DNA of 64,000 bases, from positions 3,423,501 to 3,487,500 of the forward strand of contig NZ_CP085530.1 in assembly GCF_020616155.1 (NCBI RefSeq). The letters are read 5' to 3'. The position numbers were made by a program, and so were the translations under genes. The notes beneath the pieces were generated by a model that worked only from the letters and a program-made list of their open reading frames with translations, searched no databases and was not told the origin of the DNA. How positions within the stretch are numbered: position 1 is the stretch's first letter; every line of letters begins with the position of its first letter. Source of the stretch: Vogesella sp. XCS3. GTDB lineage: Bacteria > Pseudomonadota > Gammaproteobacteria > Burkholderiales > Chromobacteriaceae. Shown here in pieces: positions 39,618-49,299 of the stretch.

Positions 39618-40103
39618 TTATTCTGTTTTGGCCGGGGCGTCTTGTGTGCCCTTTTCGGCAAAGCTGGTCATGAACTTGCCGATCAGCTGTTCCAGCACCA
39701 GGGCGGAGGAGGTCAGGCTGATACGGTCGCCGCTGGCCAGGTTGTCCGGGTCACCACCTTGTACCAGGCCGATGTATTGCTCGCCCAGCAGGCCGGCGGT
39801 AAGGATCTCGGCGCTGGTGTCGCGGCTGAACTGGTATTGTTTGTCCAGCGTCAGCGTGGCGCGGGCCACGTAGCGCTTGGTATCCAGCTCGATCTTGGTG
39901 ACGCGGCCAACCACCACGCCGGACGATTTCACCGGTGCTTTTACTTTCAGGCCGCCGATATTGTCGAAGTCGGCTGTCAGCGTGTAGGTTTCACTGCCGC
40001 TTTGTGGTGTGAGATTAGCTACCTTCAGCGACAGGAAAGTCATGGCAGCAATACCGATGGCGACAAACAGGCCAACCCATAAATCAATCGTAGAGCGTTT
40101 CAT
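39618..40103 (-). CDS. mlaD: MlaD, MCE-domain subunit
   Basis: This 161-residue protein has one N-terminal membrane anchor and an MCE domain (FDNIGGLKVKAPVKSSGVVVGRV). It forms the hexameric lipid channel facing the periplasm. The E. coli homologue is slightly longer (about 183 residues). Confidence 0.94.
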   Translation of the reverse strand: MKRSTIDLWVGLFVAIGIAAMTFLSLKVANLTPQSGSETYTLTADFDNIGGLKVKAPVKSSGVVVGRVTKIELDTKRYVARATLTLDKQYQFSRDTSAEILTAGLLGEQYIGLVQGGDPDNLASGDRISLTSSALVLEQLIGKFMTSFAEKGTQDAPAKTE

Positions 40104-40113
40104 TGTGTAGTTC

Positions 40114-40896
40114 CTAGAACATGAAGGCAGTCAGGACAAAGTCCAGTGCCAGGATGACCAGTGCCGAGGTCACCACGGTGCGGGTTGTGGCAGACGATAC
40201 GCCTGCAGCTGTCGGGGTGGCGTCGTAGCCTTCGAATACGGCTATCAGGGTAACGGCCATGCCGAAGAACACGCTTTTGGTCAGGCCGTTGATCACGTCG
40301 TAGTGCAGGTCAACGTTGTTCTGCATCTGCGACCAGAAAGTACCGGCGTCCAGGCCGATCATTTCCACCCCCACCAGATAGCCGCCAAAGATACCCATGA
40401 CGTTGAACAGCGCCGCCAGGATAGGCATGGAGATCACACCGGCCCAGAAGCGCGGGGCTACCACGCGGGCGATGGGGTTCACCGCCATCACGCTCATGGC
40501 TTCCAGCTGTTCGGTGGCTTTCATCAGGCCGATTTCAGCGGTCATGGCGCTGCCGGAGCGGCTGGCAAACAGCAGCGCGGCCAACACCGGGCCCAGCTCG
40601 CGCAGCAACGACAGTGCCACCAGCGCGCCCAGCGCGTCGGCGGAGCCAAAGCGTGCCAGGGTGTTGTAGCCCTGCAGGCCCAGCACCATGCCGACAAACA
40701 GGCCGGACACGATGATGATGATCAGCGACAGTACACCGGCGAAATACACTTCGCGGATGGTGAGCTGGAAGCGCAGCAGGCTCTGGCCCGAGTTCAGCAG
40801 GATGGCCACAAAAAAGCGGCTGATGAAGCCCAGGCGCCAGATGGCGTTGATGCTGAGCGCGCCCAGGCGGCGGATAGGGGCTAGCAGGGCATTCAT
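40114..40896 (-). CDS. mlaE: MlaE, permease of the Mla transporter
   Basis: A 260-residue MlaE/YrbE-family membrane protein with five membrane helices and characteristic regions (FVGMVLGLQGYNTLARFG, RELGPVLAALLFASRSGSAM, GLMKATEQLEAMSVM). Overlaps mlaF by four bases and precedes mlaD by ten. Confidence 0.95.
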   Translation of the reverse strand: MNALLAPIRRLGALSINAIWRLGFISRFFVAILLNSGQSLLRFQLTIREVYFAGVLSLIIIIVSGLFVGMVLGLQGYNTLARFGSADALGALVALSLLRELGPVLAALLFASRSGSAMTAEIGLMKATEQLEAMSVMAVNPIARVVAPRFWAGVISMPILAALFNVMGIFGGYLVGVEMIGLDAGTFWSQMQNNVDLHYDVINGLTKSVFFGMAVTLIAVFEGYDATPTAAGVSSATTRTVVTSALVILALDFVLTAFMF

Positions 40897-41708
40897 GCGG
40901 TTTCCCCCTTGATGCCGAAAGCTTGCGCCAGGCTGTCAGTGGCCGGGTAGGCAAAGTGCACCGGGCCATCGGCCTCGCCTTGCACGAACTGCTGTACCCA
41001 GGGAGACGCAGAGTGGCGTACTTCGTCCGGTGTGCCTTCAGCGGCAATCTTGCCGCCGGCGACAAAGTACACGTGGTCGACGATTTCCAGCGATTTGTGG
41101 ACGTCGTGCGTCACCATCACGGCCGAGGTGCCCAGCGCGTCGTTCAGCTTTTTGATCAGCAGCGCAATGGTGCCCAGCGAGATCGGGTCCAGGCCGGTAA
41201 ACGGCTCGTCGTACAGCATGATCTGCGGGTCGAGTGCGATGGCGCGCGCCAGCGCGATACGGCGGGCCATACCGCCGGACAGCTCGGCCGGCATCAGCGC
41301 TTCGGTACCGCGCAAGCCCACGGCGTTCAGCTTCATCAGCACCAGGTCGCGGATCAGGCTTTCCGGCAGGCGGGTGTGTTCGCGGATAGGGAAAGCCACG
41401 TTGTCGAATACCGACAGGTCGGTAAACAGGGCGCCAAACTGGAACAGCATGCCCATGCGGCGGCGGTGCTGGTACAGATCGCGGCTGCTCATGCGGCCAA
41501 CGTCCTGGCCATTGACCAGTACCTGGCCTTTTTGCGCCAGCACCTGGCCGGAGATCAGCCGCAGCAGCGTGGTTTTACCGCTGCCGCTGCCGCCCATGAT
41601 GGCCACCAGCTTGCCGCGCGCGATGGTGAGCGAAATGTCTTGCAGTATCGGCCGGTCGCCGTAAGCAAAGCTGACATTCTTGAGCTCTATGAAACTGTCG
41701 GAAGACAC
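40893..41708 (-). CDS. mlaF: MlaF, ATPase of the Mla transporter
   Basis: A 271-residue ABC ATPase with Walker A IMGGSGSGKTTLLRL, signature LSGGMARRIALARAI and Walker B IMLYDEPFTGLD. First gene of the mlaFEDCBA operon, which keeps the outer-membrane lipid asymmetry. A possible dyad lies upstream (41844-41867). Confidence 0.95.
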   Translation of the reverse strand: MSSDSFIELKNVSFAYGDRPILQDISLTIARGKLVAIMGGSGSGKTTLLRLISGQVLAQKGQVLVNGQDVGRMSSRDLYQHRRRMGMLFQFGALFTDLSVFDNVAFPIREHTRLPESLIRDLVLMKLNAVGLRGTEALMPAELSGGMARRIALARAIALDPQIMLYDEPFTGLDPISLGTIALLIKKLNDALGTSAVMVTHDVHKSLEIVDHVYFVAGGKIAAEGTPDEVRHSASPWVQQFVQGEADGPVHFAYPATDSLAQAFGIKGETA

Positions 41709-41843
41709 GATCAGGGATTGTCCTGTGAAATCAAGAAGAAACAGGGAGCCGGTTTACCCGACCCCCTGTGAACATTTTATCTGCCTTGTGTGCAGTGCGC
41801 CAAATGCCAGTGCGTTTTTTTTGTGTAGAAATTGTTACCGTGC

Positions 41844-41867
41844 GTGATTATTTATATCAAAAATCAC
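41844..41867 (-). promoter_or_regulatory. AT-rich dyad upstream of mlaF
   Basis: GTGATT and AATCAC are inverted around 12 AT-rich bases (TTTATATCAA core), in the only long gap before the mla operon. It may contain the promoter and an operator; the binding factor is not known. Confidence 0.3.
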
Positions 41868-41895
41868 AACAGAAACAAAGCACTACGTATAGGCT

Positions 41896-42717
41896 TTACA
41901 CCCCGCGCAACAGTTCGTTGATGCTGGTCTTGCTACGCGTCTGTGCATCGACCTTTTTCACGATCACGGCGCAGTACAGGCTGTGGCTGCCGTCTTTCGA
42001 TGGCAGGTTGCCGGACACCACTACCGAGCCCGGCGGGATGCGGCCGTAGCTTACTTCGCCGGTTTCGCGGTCGTAAATCTTGGTGGATTGGCCGATGTAC
42101 ACGCCCATGGAGATCACCGAGCCCTCGCCCACGATCACGCCTTCTACCACTTCGGAGCGGGCACCGATGAAGCAGTTGTCTTCGATGATGGTCGGGTTGG
42201 CTTGCAGCGGCTCCAGTACGCCGCCGATGCCGACGCCACCGGACAGGTGCACGTTCTTGCCGATCTGGGCGCAGCTACCTACGGTGGCCCAGGTGTCTAC
42301 CATGGTGCCTTCGTCTACATAGGCGCCAATGTTCACGTAGGACGGCATCAGCACGGTGTTCTTGGCCACGAAGCTGCCTTTACGCGCTACGGCACCCGGT
42401 ACGGCGCGGAAGCCGGCTTGCTGGAAGCGTTCCTGGTTCCAGTCGGCAAACTTGGTGTCGACTTTGTCGAAATAGCGGCTCACGCCGTCGTCCAGCAGTA
42501 CGTTGTCGCGGATACGGAACGACAGCAGCACCGCTTTTTTCACCCACTGGTGTACGACCCAGTCGCCGTCGATTTTTTCGGCTACGCGCAGGTGGCCGTT
42601 GTCCAGCTCTTCGATCACCTGTTCAACCGCGGCTTTCAGCTCGGGAGACACGGTAGCCGGGGTGATCTCGGCACGGTTTTCAAAAGCCAGTTCGATAATG
42701 GGCTGGATCGGGTGCAT
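41896..42717 (-). CDS. dapD: Tetrahydrodipicolinate N-succinyltransferase DapD
   Basis: A lysine/diaminopimelate enzyme of the succinylase branch. The left-handed beta-helix is visible as hexapeptide repeats ([44 protein letters not shown]). The ATG at 42717 gives 273 residues, as in E. coli, and follows AAGGA; upstream in-frame ATGs exist but have poorer ribosome sites. Cotranscribed with dapC. Confidence 0.96.
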   Translation of the reverse strand: MHPIQPIIELAFENRAEITPATVSPELKAAVEQVIEELDNGHLRVAEKIDGDWVVHQWVKKAVLLSFRIRDNVLLDDGVSRYFDKVDTKFADWNQERFQQAGFRAVPGAVARKGSFVAKNTVLMPSYVNIGAYVDEGTMVDTWATVGSCAQIGKNVHLSGGVGIGGVLEPLQANPTIIEDNCFIGARSEVVEGVIVGEGSVISMGVYIGQSTKIYDRETGEVSYGRIPPGSVVVSGNLPSKDGSHSLYCAVIVKKVDAQTRSKTSINELLRGV

Positions 42718-42767
42718 ATGGTTCAGTCCTTGGGCAATGTGGATAGTGGTCATGATCTCGATGTCTG

Positions 42768-43958
42768 TTATGTACGGCTTTTCACAAAGCGGATAAGGCG
42801 CGGCACGGCAGCTTCGCATTCGGCCAGCGGGGCGACCAGCGCCAGGCGGATACGGCCGGCGCCAGGGTTTACGCCGTGGGCGTCGCGGGCCAGGTAGCTA
42901 CCGGGTAGCACGGTAATGTGTTCTTCGGCAAACAGCGCGCGGGCAAAGGCGGCGTCGTCGCCACCGGGTACTTCGGCCCACAGGTAAAAACCGGCGTCCG
43001 GGCGGCTGACGTTCAGTACCTGTGCCAAAGGCGCGGTGACGGCGTCGAACTTGGCAGTATACGCTGCGCGGTTGGCCGCGACATGTTCTTCGTCCTGCCA
43101 GGCGGCAATACTGGCCTGCTGGATGGTCTGGCTCATGGCGCTGCCATGGTAGGTGCGGTACAGCAGGAATTTTTCCAGAATGCGCGCATCGCCCGCCACA
43201 AAGCCCGAACGCAGGCCTGGCGCGTTGCTGCGCTTGGACAGGCTGGTGAACATCACCAGCCGTTCATAGCTGCGCCCCAGCTGTTGTGCAGCCTGCAATC
43301 CACCGAGTGGAGGTGTATCGAAATAGATCTCGCTGTAGCATTCGTCGCTGGCAATGATAAAGCCGTAACGGTCGGACAGCGTGAACAGTGTGTTCCAGTC
43401 ATCCAGCGACATGACCGCCCCGGTCGGGTTGCCGGGGCTGCACACTACTACCACTTGCGTGCGCTGCCAGATGGCTTCCGGCACGGCCGCCCAGTCCGGC
43501 TGGTAGCTGTTGGCGGCCAGGCAGTTTACGTAGTACGGCTCGGCACCGGCCAGCAGGGCGGCGCCTTCGTAGATCTGGTAGAAGGGGTTGGGCGAGATCA
43601 GTACCGGCTTGTCGCTGCCACGCGGGTCGATGACGGCTTGTACAAACGAAAACAGCGCCTCGCGGCTGCCGCATACCGGCAGAATCTCGCGCGCCGGGTC
43701 GACGGCTATGCCGTAGCGGCGCTGCAGCCAGCTGCTGCACGCGGCACGCAGGGCGTCGCTGCCCAGCGTAGCCGGGTAGGCGGCCAGGCCGTCCAGGTTG
43801 GCGATCAGCGCATTTTTTACCACGTCGGGTGTAGGGTGTTTGGGCTCGCCGATGGACAGGTTGATGTGGGCCAGCTCGGCAGGGGGCGTTACGCCGGCCA
43901 GCAGGCCGCGCAAGCGCTGAAACGGGTAGGGCTGCAACAGATCGAGGTGGGGGTTCAA
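42768..43958 (-). CDS. dapC: Succinyldiaminopimelate transaminase DapC
   Basis: A PLP-dependent aminotransferase acting after DapD in the same pathway. The Schiff-base Lys is in [15 protein letters not shown], and the phosphate-binding region [10 protein letters not shown] is present. A TTG at 43958 is chosen as start: AAGGAA precedes it by seven bases and the protein then begins [12 protein letters not shown]; a TTG at 43982 has no such site. 396 residues. Confidence 0.9.
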   Translation of the reverse strand: MNPHLDLLQPYPFQRLRGLLAGVTPPAELAHINLSIGEPKHPTPDVVKNALIANLDGLAAYPATLGSDALRAACSSWLQRRYGIAVDPAREILPVCGSREALFSFVQAVIDPRGSDKPVLISPNPFYQIYEGAALLAGAEPYYVNCLAANSYQPDWAAVPEAIWQRTQVVVVCSPGNPTGAVMSLDDWNTLFTLSDRYGFIIASDECYSEIYFDTPPLGGLQAAQQLGRSYERLVMFTSLSKRSNAPGLRSGFVAGDARILEKFLLYRTYHGSAMSQTIQQASIAAWQDEEHVAANRAAYTAKFDAVTAPLAQVLNVSRPDAGFYLWAEVPGGDDAAFARALFAEEHITVLPGSYLARDAHGVNPGAGRIRLALVAPLAECEAAVPRLIRFVKSRT

Positions 43959-44005
43959 CGCCGCTTCCTTGCAATGCAACAAAAGGACAATAGTAAGAAA
44001 ACAAT

Positions 44006-44917
44006 ATGGATTTTGTAAAACAAAAGCTGTTGGCCGTGAGCTGCGCGCTGACCACGGCGCTGGTGTGGGGGCTGATGTGGTACCCGTTTCGCGTGCTGCA
44101 CGAGGCTGGTTTTTCTACGGCGGCGACCTCGCTGACGGTGTATATGGTGTCGGCTTGCCTGGGTGTATTCGTGTTCCGCGAGGTGTTCCGGCGGCAGTTT
44201 CGCTTTGATCGCGTGCTGATTCCGCTGACTTTGCTCTATGGCTGGTGCAATTTCAGCTATACCTGGGCAGTGTCGGAAGGCCAGGTCATGCGCGTGCTGC
44301 TGCTGTTCTATTTGTCGCCGTTGTGGACGGTGCTGTTTTCGCGCCTGCTGTTGCGCGAGCGCTTAAGCAAGGTTGGCTGGGGCGTGGTGGCGCTGTCGCT
44401 GCTGGGCTGCATCACCATTCTGTACCGCCCCGATATGCTGCAGGGCGGCCTGCTGCAAAGCCGTGCCGACTGGCTGGCGCTATCCGGCGGCATCAGCTTT
44501 GCGCTGGGGAATGTGTTGTCCAAACGTGCCAGCAGCCTGCCAGTGCCGGTGAAGTCGGCGTCGGTGTGGCTGGGCGTGGCCGGCTGCGGGCTGGTGTCGC
44601 TGCTGTGGCGTGGCCAACTGGGCGCCGAGCTGGCGCTGATCGACATCCCCATCTTGCTGATGATTGTGGTGCTGGGGGTGACGCTGTTGTCTACCAGTAT
44701 TATCTCCATGCACGGGTTGAGCATTCTGCCGGCTACGCAGGTGATGACGCTGATGCTGATGGAGCTGGTGTTCGCGGCGGTATCGGCCTGGCTGCTGGCC
44801 GGCGAGCACATGCAGCTGCAGGAGTATATCGGCGGCGCACTGATTGCCAGTGCCAGCCTGCTGTCGGGGCGCATTGTGGCCAAGCCACGGGTAGCGCCGG
44901 CTGTGGCCAGTACGTAG
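44006..44917 (+). CDS. EamA-family drug/metabolite transporter
   Basis: A 303-residue membrane protein with ten predicted helices in two EamA repeats (LTTALVWGLMWYPFR..., LSGGISFALGNVLSKR...), ending in a short basic tail. Family members export amino acids, sugars or drugs; the substrate here is unknown. It is divergent from dapC with only 47 bases between them, so both promoters are packed in that gap. Confidence 0.85.
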   Translation: MDFVKQKLLAVSCALTTALVWGLMWYPFRVLHEAGFSTAATSLTVYMVSACLGVFVFREVFRRQFRFDRVLIPLTLLYGWCNFSYTWAVSEGQVMRVLLLFYLSPLWTVLFSRLLLRERLSKVGWGVVALSLLGCITILYRPDMLQGGLLQSRADWLALSGGISFALGNVLSKRASSLPVPVKSASVWLGVAGCGLVSLLWRGQLGAELALIDIPILLMIVVLGVTLLSTSIISMHGLSILPATQVMTLMLMELVFAAVSAWLLAGEHMQLQEYIGGALIASASLLSGRIVAKPRVAPAVAST

Positions 44918-44969
44918 CTGGCACGCGTACTTGCTGCCATAATCCGGCCTCTTTTTTCAGGCAGACACC

Positions 44970-45299
44970 ATGACCACTCCCGATCTGACAAGCTTGCGCG
45001 CGGCGCTGGCCCCCGCGCTGGCGCGGCAACTATGGCAGCAGCTGCTGGCTGCCGGCAGCGGGCAGACCGTGGCACAGCTGGCTGAGGCGTGCCAAGAAAG
45101 CCATGCGGTAGTGGCGGAACAGTTGCAAGCAATGCAGACGGCGGGTTTGCTGCAGCAGGAGGCTGGTGTGTTTGCGGCCAACCCTGCCGCACAGGCTTTG
45201 CTGGCCGCTACCGCCCCGCAGCCGGTGCGCGCCGGCCTGCTGATTGGCCGCAAGAATATCGAAGCCGTGGTATCGCGCGACCGCAAACGCCGCAGCTAG
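44970..45299 (+). CDS. Small winged-helix-like protein, unknown function
   Basis: A 109-residue helical protein whose central part (SGQTVAQLAEACQESHAVVAEQLQAMQTAGLLQQEAGVFAAN) reads like a winged helix of the MarR/ArsR type. It ends in a very basic tail (IEAVVSRDRKRRS). A DNA-binding role is a guess. It follows the EamA gene by 52 bases. Confidence 0.6.
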   Translation: MTTPDLTSLRAALAPALARQLWQQLLAAGSGQTVAQLAEACQESHAVVAEQLQAMQTAGLLQQEAGVFAANPAAQALLAATAPQPVRAGLLIGRKNIEAVVSRDRKRRS

Positions 45300-45304
45300 G
45301 CGTG

Positions 45305-46048
45305 TTACTGCGCCAGCTGGTACTGGCGGATCAGCGCGGCCAGCTGACCGTTTTTGCGCAAGGTTTGCAGGCCGTCGTTAAAGTCGGCCAGTAGCTGTTC
45401 GCCATCGCCTAGCTCGCGGCGCAGGCCGACGTGTAGCGGCATCACTTCCAGTGGCGGGTCTTGCCAGCGGATGGCCTGGCGTTCCTGGGGGCTGAGGTGG
45501 CTGCGCAGGTGCTGCGCCAATACCTTGTCGATCAGCACCAGGTCCAGCCGCCCCGCGGCCAACTTGCGCAAATTGGTGAGGTCATCGGCAGCCAGCTCCT
45601 GTTTCAGGCCTGCCTGTTCGAATACATCCGGGTTCTTGTAGCCCCGTACCGTGCCGATGACCTGTGTGCGCAACGCGGACAGCGGCAGGGTGGCCAGTGG
45701 CTTGTCCACGCGCCCGTAAAACCCCATCACGGTATTCACCAGGGGCAGGCTGTAGTGCAGGTATTCGGCGCGGGCCGGCTCGTACCATACCGCCATGACG
45801 CCATCGAACTGCCCGGTTTTTACCTCGGCGATCAGCCTGGCCCATGGCCGGTAATGAAGCTTGAGCGTATGGCCGTGTTTGGCCAGCGCAGCACGGGTAA
45901 TGGCCGCGACCACGCCGTCGCCGGGCAATTGTGGCGAGAAATAGGGTGGGTAGTCGGTACTGGCCAGGTTGACCACGCGCCCTGCGTGCGCGCTACCGCA
46001 CAGCAGGGTGGTAAAGAGTGCCAGCCAGGCTGCAAGGTGGCGGCTCAT
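45305..46048 (-). CDS. Periplasmic solute-binding protein, amino-acid (family 3) type
   Basis: A 247-residue protein with a signal peptide (MSRHLAAWLALFTTLLCGSAHA) and PBPb features (STDYPPYFSPQLPGDGVVAAIT, GQFDGVMAVWYEPARAEYLHYSLPL). No permease or ATPase is adjacent, so it may be an orphan binding or signalling protein. It overlaps the upstream gene by four bases (ATGA). Confidence 0.8.
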   Translation of the reverse strand: MSRHLAAWLALFTTLLCGSAHAGRVVNLASTDYPPYFSPQLPGDGVVAAITRAALAKHGHTLKLHYRPWARLIAEVKTGQFDGVMAVWYEPARAEYLHYSLPLVNTVMGFYGRVDKPLATLPLSALRTQVIGTVRGYKNPDVFEQAGLKQELAADDLTNLRKLAAGRLDLVLIDKVLAQHLRSHLSPQERQAIRWQDPPLEVMPLHVGLRRELGDGEQLLADFNDGLQTLRKNGQLAALIRQYQLAQ

Positions 46049-46587
46049 TCGTCCCACGGCCACCAGTCGGGGGCGGGTTGCATGGCACCGGCGGGGTATT
46101 GGGCAAACAGGTTGGCCGCCAGCCGGTGCGGGTGTTGTATGCCGTGCTCGTTCAGCCATTCGTCCAGCGCTTCAGTTTGTTCCTCGCGCCCCATCAGCCG
46201 GTACAGCAGTGCCCAGTCTTCCGGGCAGCACCACGGCAGGCCGTCGGCCTCGAAGCGGGCACTGGCGTCAAACGGCCAGCGGTAGCTGCCTTTTTCCAGC
46301 TTGATGGCCATGTCGGCGATCAGGTCCACGCTCAGGCCATTGCCCATGTCGAAGCGGGCAAAGTGGCGGGTAGCGTATTGCGGGTGCGGCGGCGGAGTAA
46401 TGTCTTGGCCGCGGGCGGCCAGCACAGCGCGTACTGCGGTAAAGTCGGCCGCGGTGGTGGCGATGTCCAGGTCGCGTGGTTGTTCTACCAGGTCCAGGTG
46501 CTGCAGCAGGGTGCTGCCACCAATGGCCCAGCAGTAGCCGGCCAGCTGGGGTGCCAGTTCTCTGGCCAGTGCCAGCGGTGTACTCAT
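46045..46587 (-). CDS. Nucleotidyltransferase-fold protein
   Basis: A 180-residue protein with a nucleotidyltransferase signature: AIGGSTLLQHL followed by PRDLDIATTAADF (the paired Asp) and VDLIADMAIKLE. It resembles the AbiEii/MNT-like or HEPN-less nucleotidyltransferases whose targets are mostly unknown. The surrounding genes do not indicate a toxin-antitoxin pair. It is coupled by four-base overlaps to a GNAT gene upstream and a binding-protein gene downstream. Confidence 0.7.
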   Translation of the reverse strand: MSTPLALARELAPQLAGYCWAIGGSTLLQHLDLVEQPRDLDIATTAADFTAVRAVLAARGQDITPPPHPQYATRHFARFDMGNGLSVDLIADMAIKLEKGSYRWPFDASARFEADGLPWCCPEDWALLYRLMGREEQTEALDEWLNEHGIQHPHRLAANLFAQYPAGAMQPAPDWWPWDE

Positions 46588-47063
46588 GCGTGTTCTTTCG
46601 TCAGTAGGCGCTGCAGGCGTGCGTTTAGCGTGTCGTAGCGTATCGATAACGCCACGGCTTTATCGTTTTGCTGCTCGGGGATAAAACCCAATTTTTTATG
46701 GAATTGTAACGAAGCTTGGTTAGTTCGATACACATGACTTTGCAAAACACTGTCTGCTGCCCAGCCAGGCAAGGCGGCCAACTGCTGGAACAGTGCGTGC
46801 AGCACGCGGCGATGGCGGTGCGCAGGGTGCACATTCAGCATGCCGACAAACCAGTGCGTGGCCGATTGCCGGCGTAGCAGTGCGTAGCCGTGCAGGCTGC
46901 CATCGCTGCCGCGTACGAGCAGCAGCTGGCTATCGGCCAGGCTGGCGGCCAACTGCTGGCGGTGTGCGGCCGGGTCGAAGCTGTCGCCGGCGGCCTCGGT
47001 GTGCTGCCGCAAGGTGAGCACGTCCAGCGCCAGCAAGTCATCCAGTAGTGCAGGCGTTGTCAT
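46584..47063 (-). CDS. GNAT-family N-acetyltransferase
   Basis: A 159-residue protein with an acetyl-CoA binding motif (MLNVHPAHRHRRVLHALFQQL) and a C-terminal YRTNQASLQFHKKLGF typical of GNAT enzymes. The acceptor is unknown. It heads a three-gene set with four-base overlaps. Confidence 0.85.
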   Translation of the reverse strand: MTTPALLDDLLALDVLTLRQHTEAAGDSFDPAAHRQQLAASLADSQLLLVRGSDGSLHGYALLRRQSATHWFVGMLNVHPAHRHRRVLHALFQQLAALPGWAADSVLQSHVYRTNQASLQFHKKLGFIPEQQNDKAVALSIRYDTLNARLQRLLTKEHA

Positions 47064-47092
47064 CGGGGGTATATCGCGGGGGGGCGTTTGGT

Positions 47093-47308
47093 CTAGTAGT
47101 GCGGCGGGATCTCGTCGCGCAGCGAGCGCTGTTCTTCCGGCTGATTGCCGGCCTGCTGCATGCGGTACAGGTGGCGCAGCTGCTCTTGCAGCAGGTCGAT
47201 CTGCTGTTGCTGGCGGGCAATGGTGAGGTTGAGCGTGTCCAGCAGGTCGTCCTGCAGGGCGACCTTGATTTCCAGCTCGGTGAGGCGCGATTCCATGGCG
47301 TGTTCCAT
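47093..47308 (-). CDS. slyX: SlyX protein
   Basis: A short coiled-coil protein: MESRLTELEIKVALQDDLLDTLN followed by heptads and the PPHY ending that is diagnostic of SlyX. Function is not established. The start at 47308 (71 residues) or an internal ATG at 47296 are both possible; ribosome sites are weak for both. Confidence 0.85.
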   Translation of the reverse strand: MEHAMESRLTELEIKVALQDDLLDTLNLTIARQQQQIDLLQEQLRHLYRMQQAGNQPEEQRSLRDEIPPHY

Positions 47309-47351
47309 CAATGTTTGACCCGCATTGTAACGCAGCCCCACCGCTTGCCGC

Positions 47352-48665
47352 TTACAGCACCATCGCCGCTACCCAGCCGGCGGCCAGCAGCGGCAGGTTG
47401 TAGTGCAGGAAGGTGGGGATGACGGTATCGCGCATGTGGTCGTGCTGGCCGTCTACATTCAAGCCTGACGTTGGCCCCAGCGTGGAGTCGGACGCCGGCG
47501 AGCCGGCATCGCCCAGGGCACCGGCAGTGCCGATCAGCGCTACGGTAGCCAGCGGCGAAAAGCCCAGCTGCAGGCATAGCGGCACGTAGATGGCGGTAAG
47601 GATGGGCACGGTGGAAAACGACGAGCCGATGCCCATGGTGACCAGCAAGCCGACCAACAGCATGGCAAACGCCGCCGCACCCCGGCTGTGGCCGAACAGC
47701 TCGGCCGATACCTGCACCAGCTCGCCGATCTTGCCGGTGGCTTGCAGTACCTCGGCAAAGCCCTGCGCGGTGATCATGATGAAGCCGATCATGGCCATCA
47801 TCTTCATGCCGTCGCTGAATACGCTATCGGCGTCGCCCCACTTCACCACGCCGCTGGCGATAAACAGCAGGAAGCCGGCCAGCGCGCCCAGCATCATCGA
47901 GTCGCTGTACAGTTGCACGCCAAACGCGGCGGCAATGGCAAACAGCGAGGTCAGCAGCGACTTGCGGCCAACCTTGGCGTGAGTGCGCTCGGTGTTTTCG
48001 ATTTTGCCCAGGCTGTAGTGGCGCGGTTTGCGGTAGCTGACAAACACCGCCAGCAGCAGGCCGGCCAGCATGCCGGCGGCCGGAATGGCCATGGCGTGCA
48101 TCACGTTGACATTGGCCACATGCATGCCGGCTTTTTCGATATTGCCCAGCAGAATCTGCTTCAGGAAGATTTCGCCAAAGCCCACCGGAAACAGCATGTA
48201 CGGCGTGGTAAGGCCAAAGGTAATCACGCAGGCCACCAGCCGGCGGTCCAGCTGCAGGCGCGCCATCACGTACAGCAGCGGCGGCACCAGCAGCGGGATG
48301 AAGGCGATGTGGATGGGTACCAGGTTCTGGCTCATCACGCTGACTACCGCCAGTAAAGCGATCATCAGCCATTTCAGCTTTTGCTGGCGCTGGCTGTTTT
48401 GCAGCTGTTGCACGGCAGCGTCGGCCAGCGCGTGCGGCAGGCCGGATTTGGCAATGGCCACGGCAAAGGCGCCCAGCAGGGCATAAGACAGCGCCACGGA
48501 GGCACCGCCGGTAATGCCCTTGTTGAAGGCGGCCAGGGTTTGCGGCAGGTCCAGCCCGCCCAGCAGGCCGCCGGCCAGCGAGGCGACGATCAGGCTGATG
48601 ACAACGTGGGTACGCGCCAGCGACAGGGCCAGCATCAGGGTAATAGCGACAGGGATGGCAAGCAT
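47352..48665 (-). CDS. Na+/H+ antiporter family protein (NhaC/YuiF-like)
   Basis: A 437-residue membrane protein with about 12 helices. Typical stretches include VPIHIAFIPLLVPPLL, FGLTTPYMLFPVGFGEIF and GTAGALGDAGSPASDSTLGPTSGLN near the end. It belongs to the Na+/H+ antiporter-type family of predicted amino-acid or proton exchangers; precise ions are not known. The ATG at 48665 is used; an upstream extension is not family-like. Confidence 0.85.
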   Translation of the reverse strand: MLAIPVAITLMLALSLARTHVVISLIVASLAGGLLGGLDLPQTLAAFNKGITGGASVALSYALLGAFAVAIAKSGLPHALADAAVQQLQNSQRQQKLKWLMIALLAVVSVMSQNLVPIHIAFIPLLVPPLLYVMARLQLDRRLVACVITFGLTTPYMLFPVGFGEIFLKQILLGNIEKAGMHVANVNVMHAMAIPAAGMLAGLLLAVFVSYRKPRHYSLGKIENTERTHAKVGRKSLLTSLFAIAAAFGVQLYSDSMMLGALAGFLLFIASGVVKWGDADSVFSDGMKMMAMIGFIMITAQGFAEVLQATGKIGELVQVSAELFGHSRGAAAFAMLLVGLLVTMGIGSSFSTVPILTAIYVPLCLQLGFSPLATVALIGTAGALGDAGSPASDSTLGPTSGLNVDGQHDHMRDTVIPTFLHYNLPLLAAGWVAAMVL

Positions 48666-48773
48666 TTGTATATACAAAGTTATTGTTTTACAAGGAAAAA
48701 AGGCCGCGAGCCTACCCCTTGTTTGCTTGCCTGTCCAGTTGGCCGCACCCGCTGCCGCGCGCCACGCAGAATG

Positions 48774-48800
48774 CAAAACAGCCTCCGCGAGGGAGGCTGT
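48774..48800 (-). terminator. Terminator of the glycine-zipper lipoprotein gene
   Basis: On the minus strand ACAGCCTCC and GGAGGCTGT form a stem followed by TTTT, 41 bases past the lipoprotein gene's stop. Confidence 0.8.
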
Positions 48801-48840
48801 CTGTACTTGTCATCACCGGTGCTGGTGATAAACACAAAGC

Positions 48841-49299
48841 TTACAGCGGCAGCACGCGTGCCGTACCGCCGCCGGTGATCACCTTCACGCGCTGGCCTAC
48901 GCTCAGTACCACGTCGGCTTCCTGCACGATGGACACGGTACGGCCTTTTTCCATTTGTACGGTCAGCTCGTAGGCGTTTTTGGTGTTGTTGCGCTGTACG
49001 GCTTCGCTGGCCAGGCCACCTGCCATGGCACCGACAATGGCGCCCGCTACCGAGCCGCTGCCTTTACCGATATTGCTACCAGCCAGGCCACCCAGTGCTG
49101 TGCCGCCCAGGGTCAGCAGGTCGTTCTTGTCGCCTTCCATTTTGACGTTCTTGATGTCCAGGATCTTGCCGTATTCCACTTCGTGCATCTGGCGCATCTG
49201 GCCTTTGCTGTATACCTGCGCCGAGTCGGAGCTGGTGGCGCAGCCGGTAAGTGCCACCATGGTCAGCATGCCGGCGATCAGGATTTGTCTGGATTTCAT
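48841..49299 (-). CDS. Glycine-zipper outer-membrane lipoprotein
   Basis: A 152-residue lipoprotein with lipobox LTGC and a central glycine-zipper region (GTALGGLAGSNIGKGSGSVAGAIVGAMAGGLAS) of the SlyB/PcpA type, followed by a C-terminal beta-rich domain (VQMEKGRTVSIVQEADVVLSVGQRVKVI). Such proteins span or brace the outer membrane and respond to envelope stress; the exact role is unknown. Stands alone. Confidence 0.88.
   Translation of the reverse strand: MKSRQILIAGMLTMVALTGCATSSDSAQVYSKGQMRQMHEVEYGKILDIKNVKMEGDKNDLLTLGGTALGGLAGSNIGKGSGSVAGAIVGAMAGGLASEAVQRNNTKNAYELTVQMEKGRTVSIVQEADVVLSVGQRVKVITGGGTARVLPL

Noticed and set aside
48650..48700. TATACA just before the antiporter ATG as a promoter of a leaderless mRNA
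   Set aside because: The -10-like element would place the transcription start inside or after the ATG, and the spacing to the best -35 is only 15 bases.
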